From positions 1-50,753 of the forward strand of contig JAQXIX010000019.1 in assembly GCA_029008005.1 (NCBI GenBank): 50,753 bases of DNA, written 5' to 3'. Source of the stretch: Bacillota bacterium. GTDB lineage: Bacteria; Bacillota; Clostridia; Peptostreptococcales; Anaerovoracaceae. Below are positions 50,647 through 50,753 of the stretch, in pieces. Within the stretch, counting starts at the first letter, position 1. Each line of letters starts with the position of its first letter. The position numbers and the translations under genes are program-made. Below the pieces are notes generated by a model. That model did not search any database. It was not told the DNA's origin and saw nothing but the letters and a program-made list of their open reading frames with translations.

Positions 50647-50753
50647 CACATCAGCAGTATATATTTTTTTGCAAATCGGATGCATTTTTCCCTGATGTTG
50701 GTATAGAATAGTATCGTGTCGGGACAGAGAAGTCCGGCAGGAATTCTATGAAT
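50647..50753 (+). other. Gene-free right end with possible promoter and start codon
   Basis: After the grdX-like stop there is an AT-rich stretch with TATAGAAT (50703-50710), a small GGAC-AGAGAA-GTCC stem (50722-50735), and AGGA followed 5 nt later by ATG at 50748, which may start the next gene. No terminator is visible, so read-through from the grdX-like gene is also possible. Confidence 0.25.

Noticed and set aside
50715-50753. Start of a glycine riboswitch after the grdX-like gene
   Set aside because: Only a GGAC-AGAGAA-GTCC stem is visible before the window ends; none of the conserved glycine aptamer cores can be seen.
1-50753. CRISPR arrays, tRNA or rRNA genes, intact insertion sequences
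   Set aside because: No repeat-spacer pattern, no cloverleaf in the intergenic gaps, and no transposase frame or terminal inverted repeats were found by eye.

Overview
This window is typical of a low-to-mid GC Firmicute of the class Clostridia. The evidence is short HisG with HisZ, NiaR with a nadBCA operon, a lysine riboswitch on an NhaC-type carrier, an AUC-type FMN riboswitch rib operon, PyrD type 1B with PyrK, pyruvate formate-lyase, and a GrdX-like gene (glycine/sarcosine/betaine reductase clusters of amino-acid fermenters). AGGAGG Shine-Dalgarno sites and TTGACA-N17-TATAAT promoters are found throughout. A member of the Anaerovoracaceae (Clostridiales family XIII) would fit, but that is a guess. 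Almost everything is on the minus strand; the plus-strand genes are the integrase remnant, birA-bioY, sulP and the grdX-like gene.

Layout. 1-377: the 3' end of a tyrosine integrase, a minus-strand terminator and three 11-bp direct repeats beside the 3' end of rpsI, which looks like one end of an integrated element. 378-6025: translation and salvage genes (prfA-tsaC-rpiB-upp-tyrS, then rplM-rpsI from its own promoter and a long leader). 6116-11212: hotdog thioesterase, two unrecognised membrane proteins and a heterodimeric ABC exporter. 11298-12893: self-regulated birA-bioY. 12899-18384: compact pyrimidine operon pyrCK-pyrD-pyrFE-pyrB-pyrI with two gene fusions. 18585-20012: AGCS amino-acid/Na+ symporter. 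20102-23845: FMN-riboswitch operon ribD-ribE-ribBA-ribH. 23886-26882: large membrane HD-GYP/GGDEF protein. 26972-29933: thiD, a HAD phosphatase and an SSS-family symporter. 30217-33213: pflB-pflA, divergent from a SulP transporter (33501-35144). 35178-42019: histidine operon hisZ-G-C-B-H-A-F-IE-J without hisD. 42176-46631: nadB-nadC-niaR-nadA plus a HAD-IIA phosphatase. 46925-48809: lysine-riboswitch-controlled NhaC-family carrier. 48857-50646: a MerR/Zn-ribbon/methyltransferase-like regulator divergent from a grdX-like gene.

Functionally the window is a biosynthesis and vitamin block: de novo UMP, histidine, riboflavin and NAD synthesis, with biotin uptake and HMP kinase, each having its own promoter and mostly its own recognisable regulator (BirA, FMN riboswitch, NiaR, lysine riboswitch). 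The features I find most worth checking are the PyrC-PyrK and PyrF-PyrE fusions, the MerR-methyltransferase/grdX divergent pair with a 19-bp-spacer promoter, the FMN riboswitch followed by two terminators in series, and the element end at rpsI. No CRISPR array, rRNA, tRNA or intact insertion sequence was seen.
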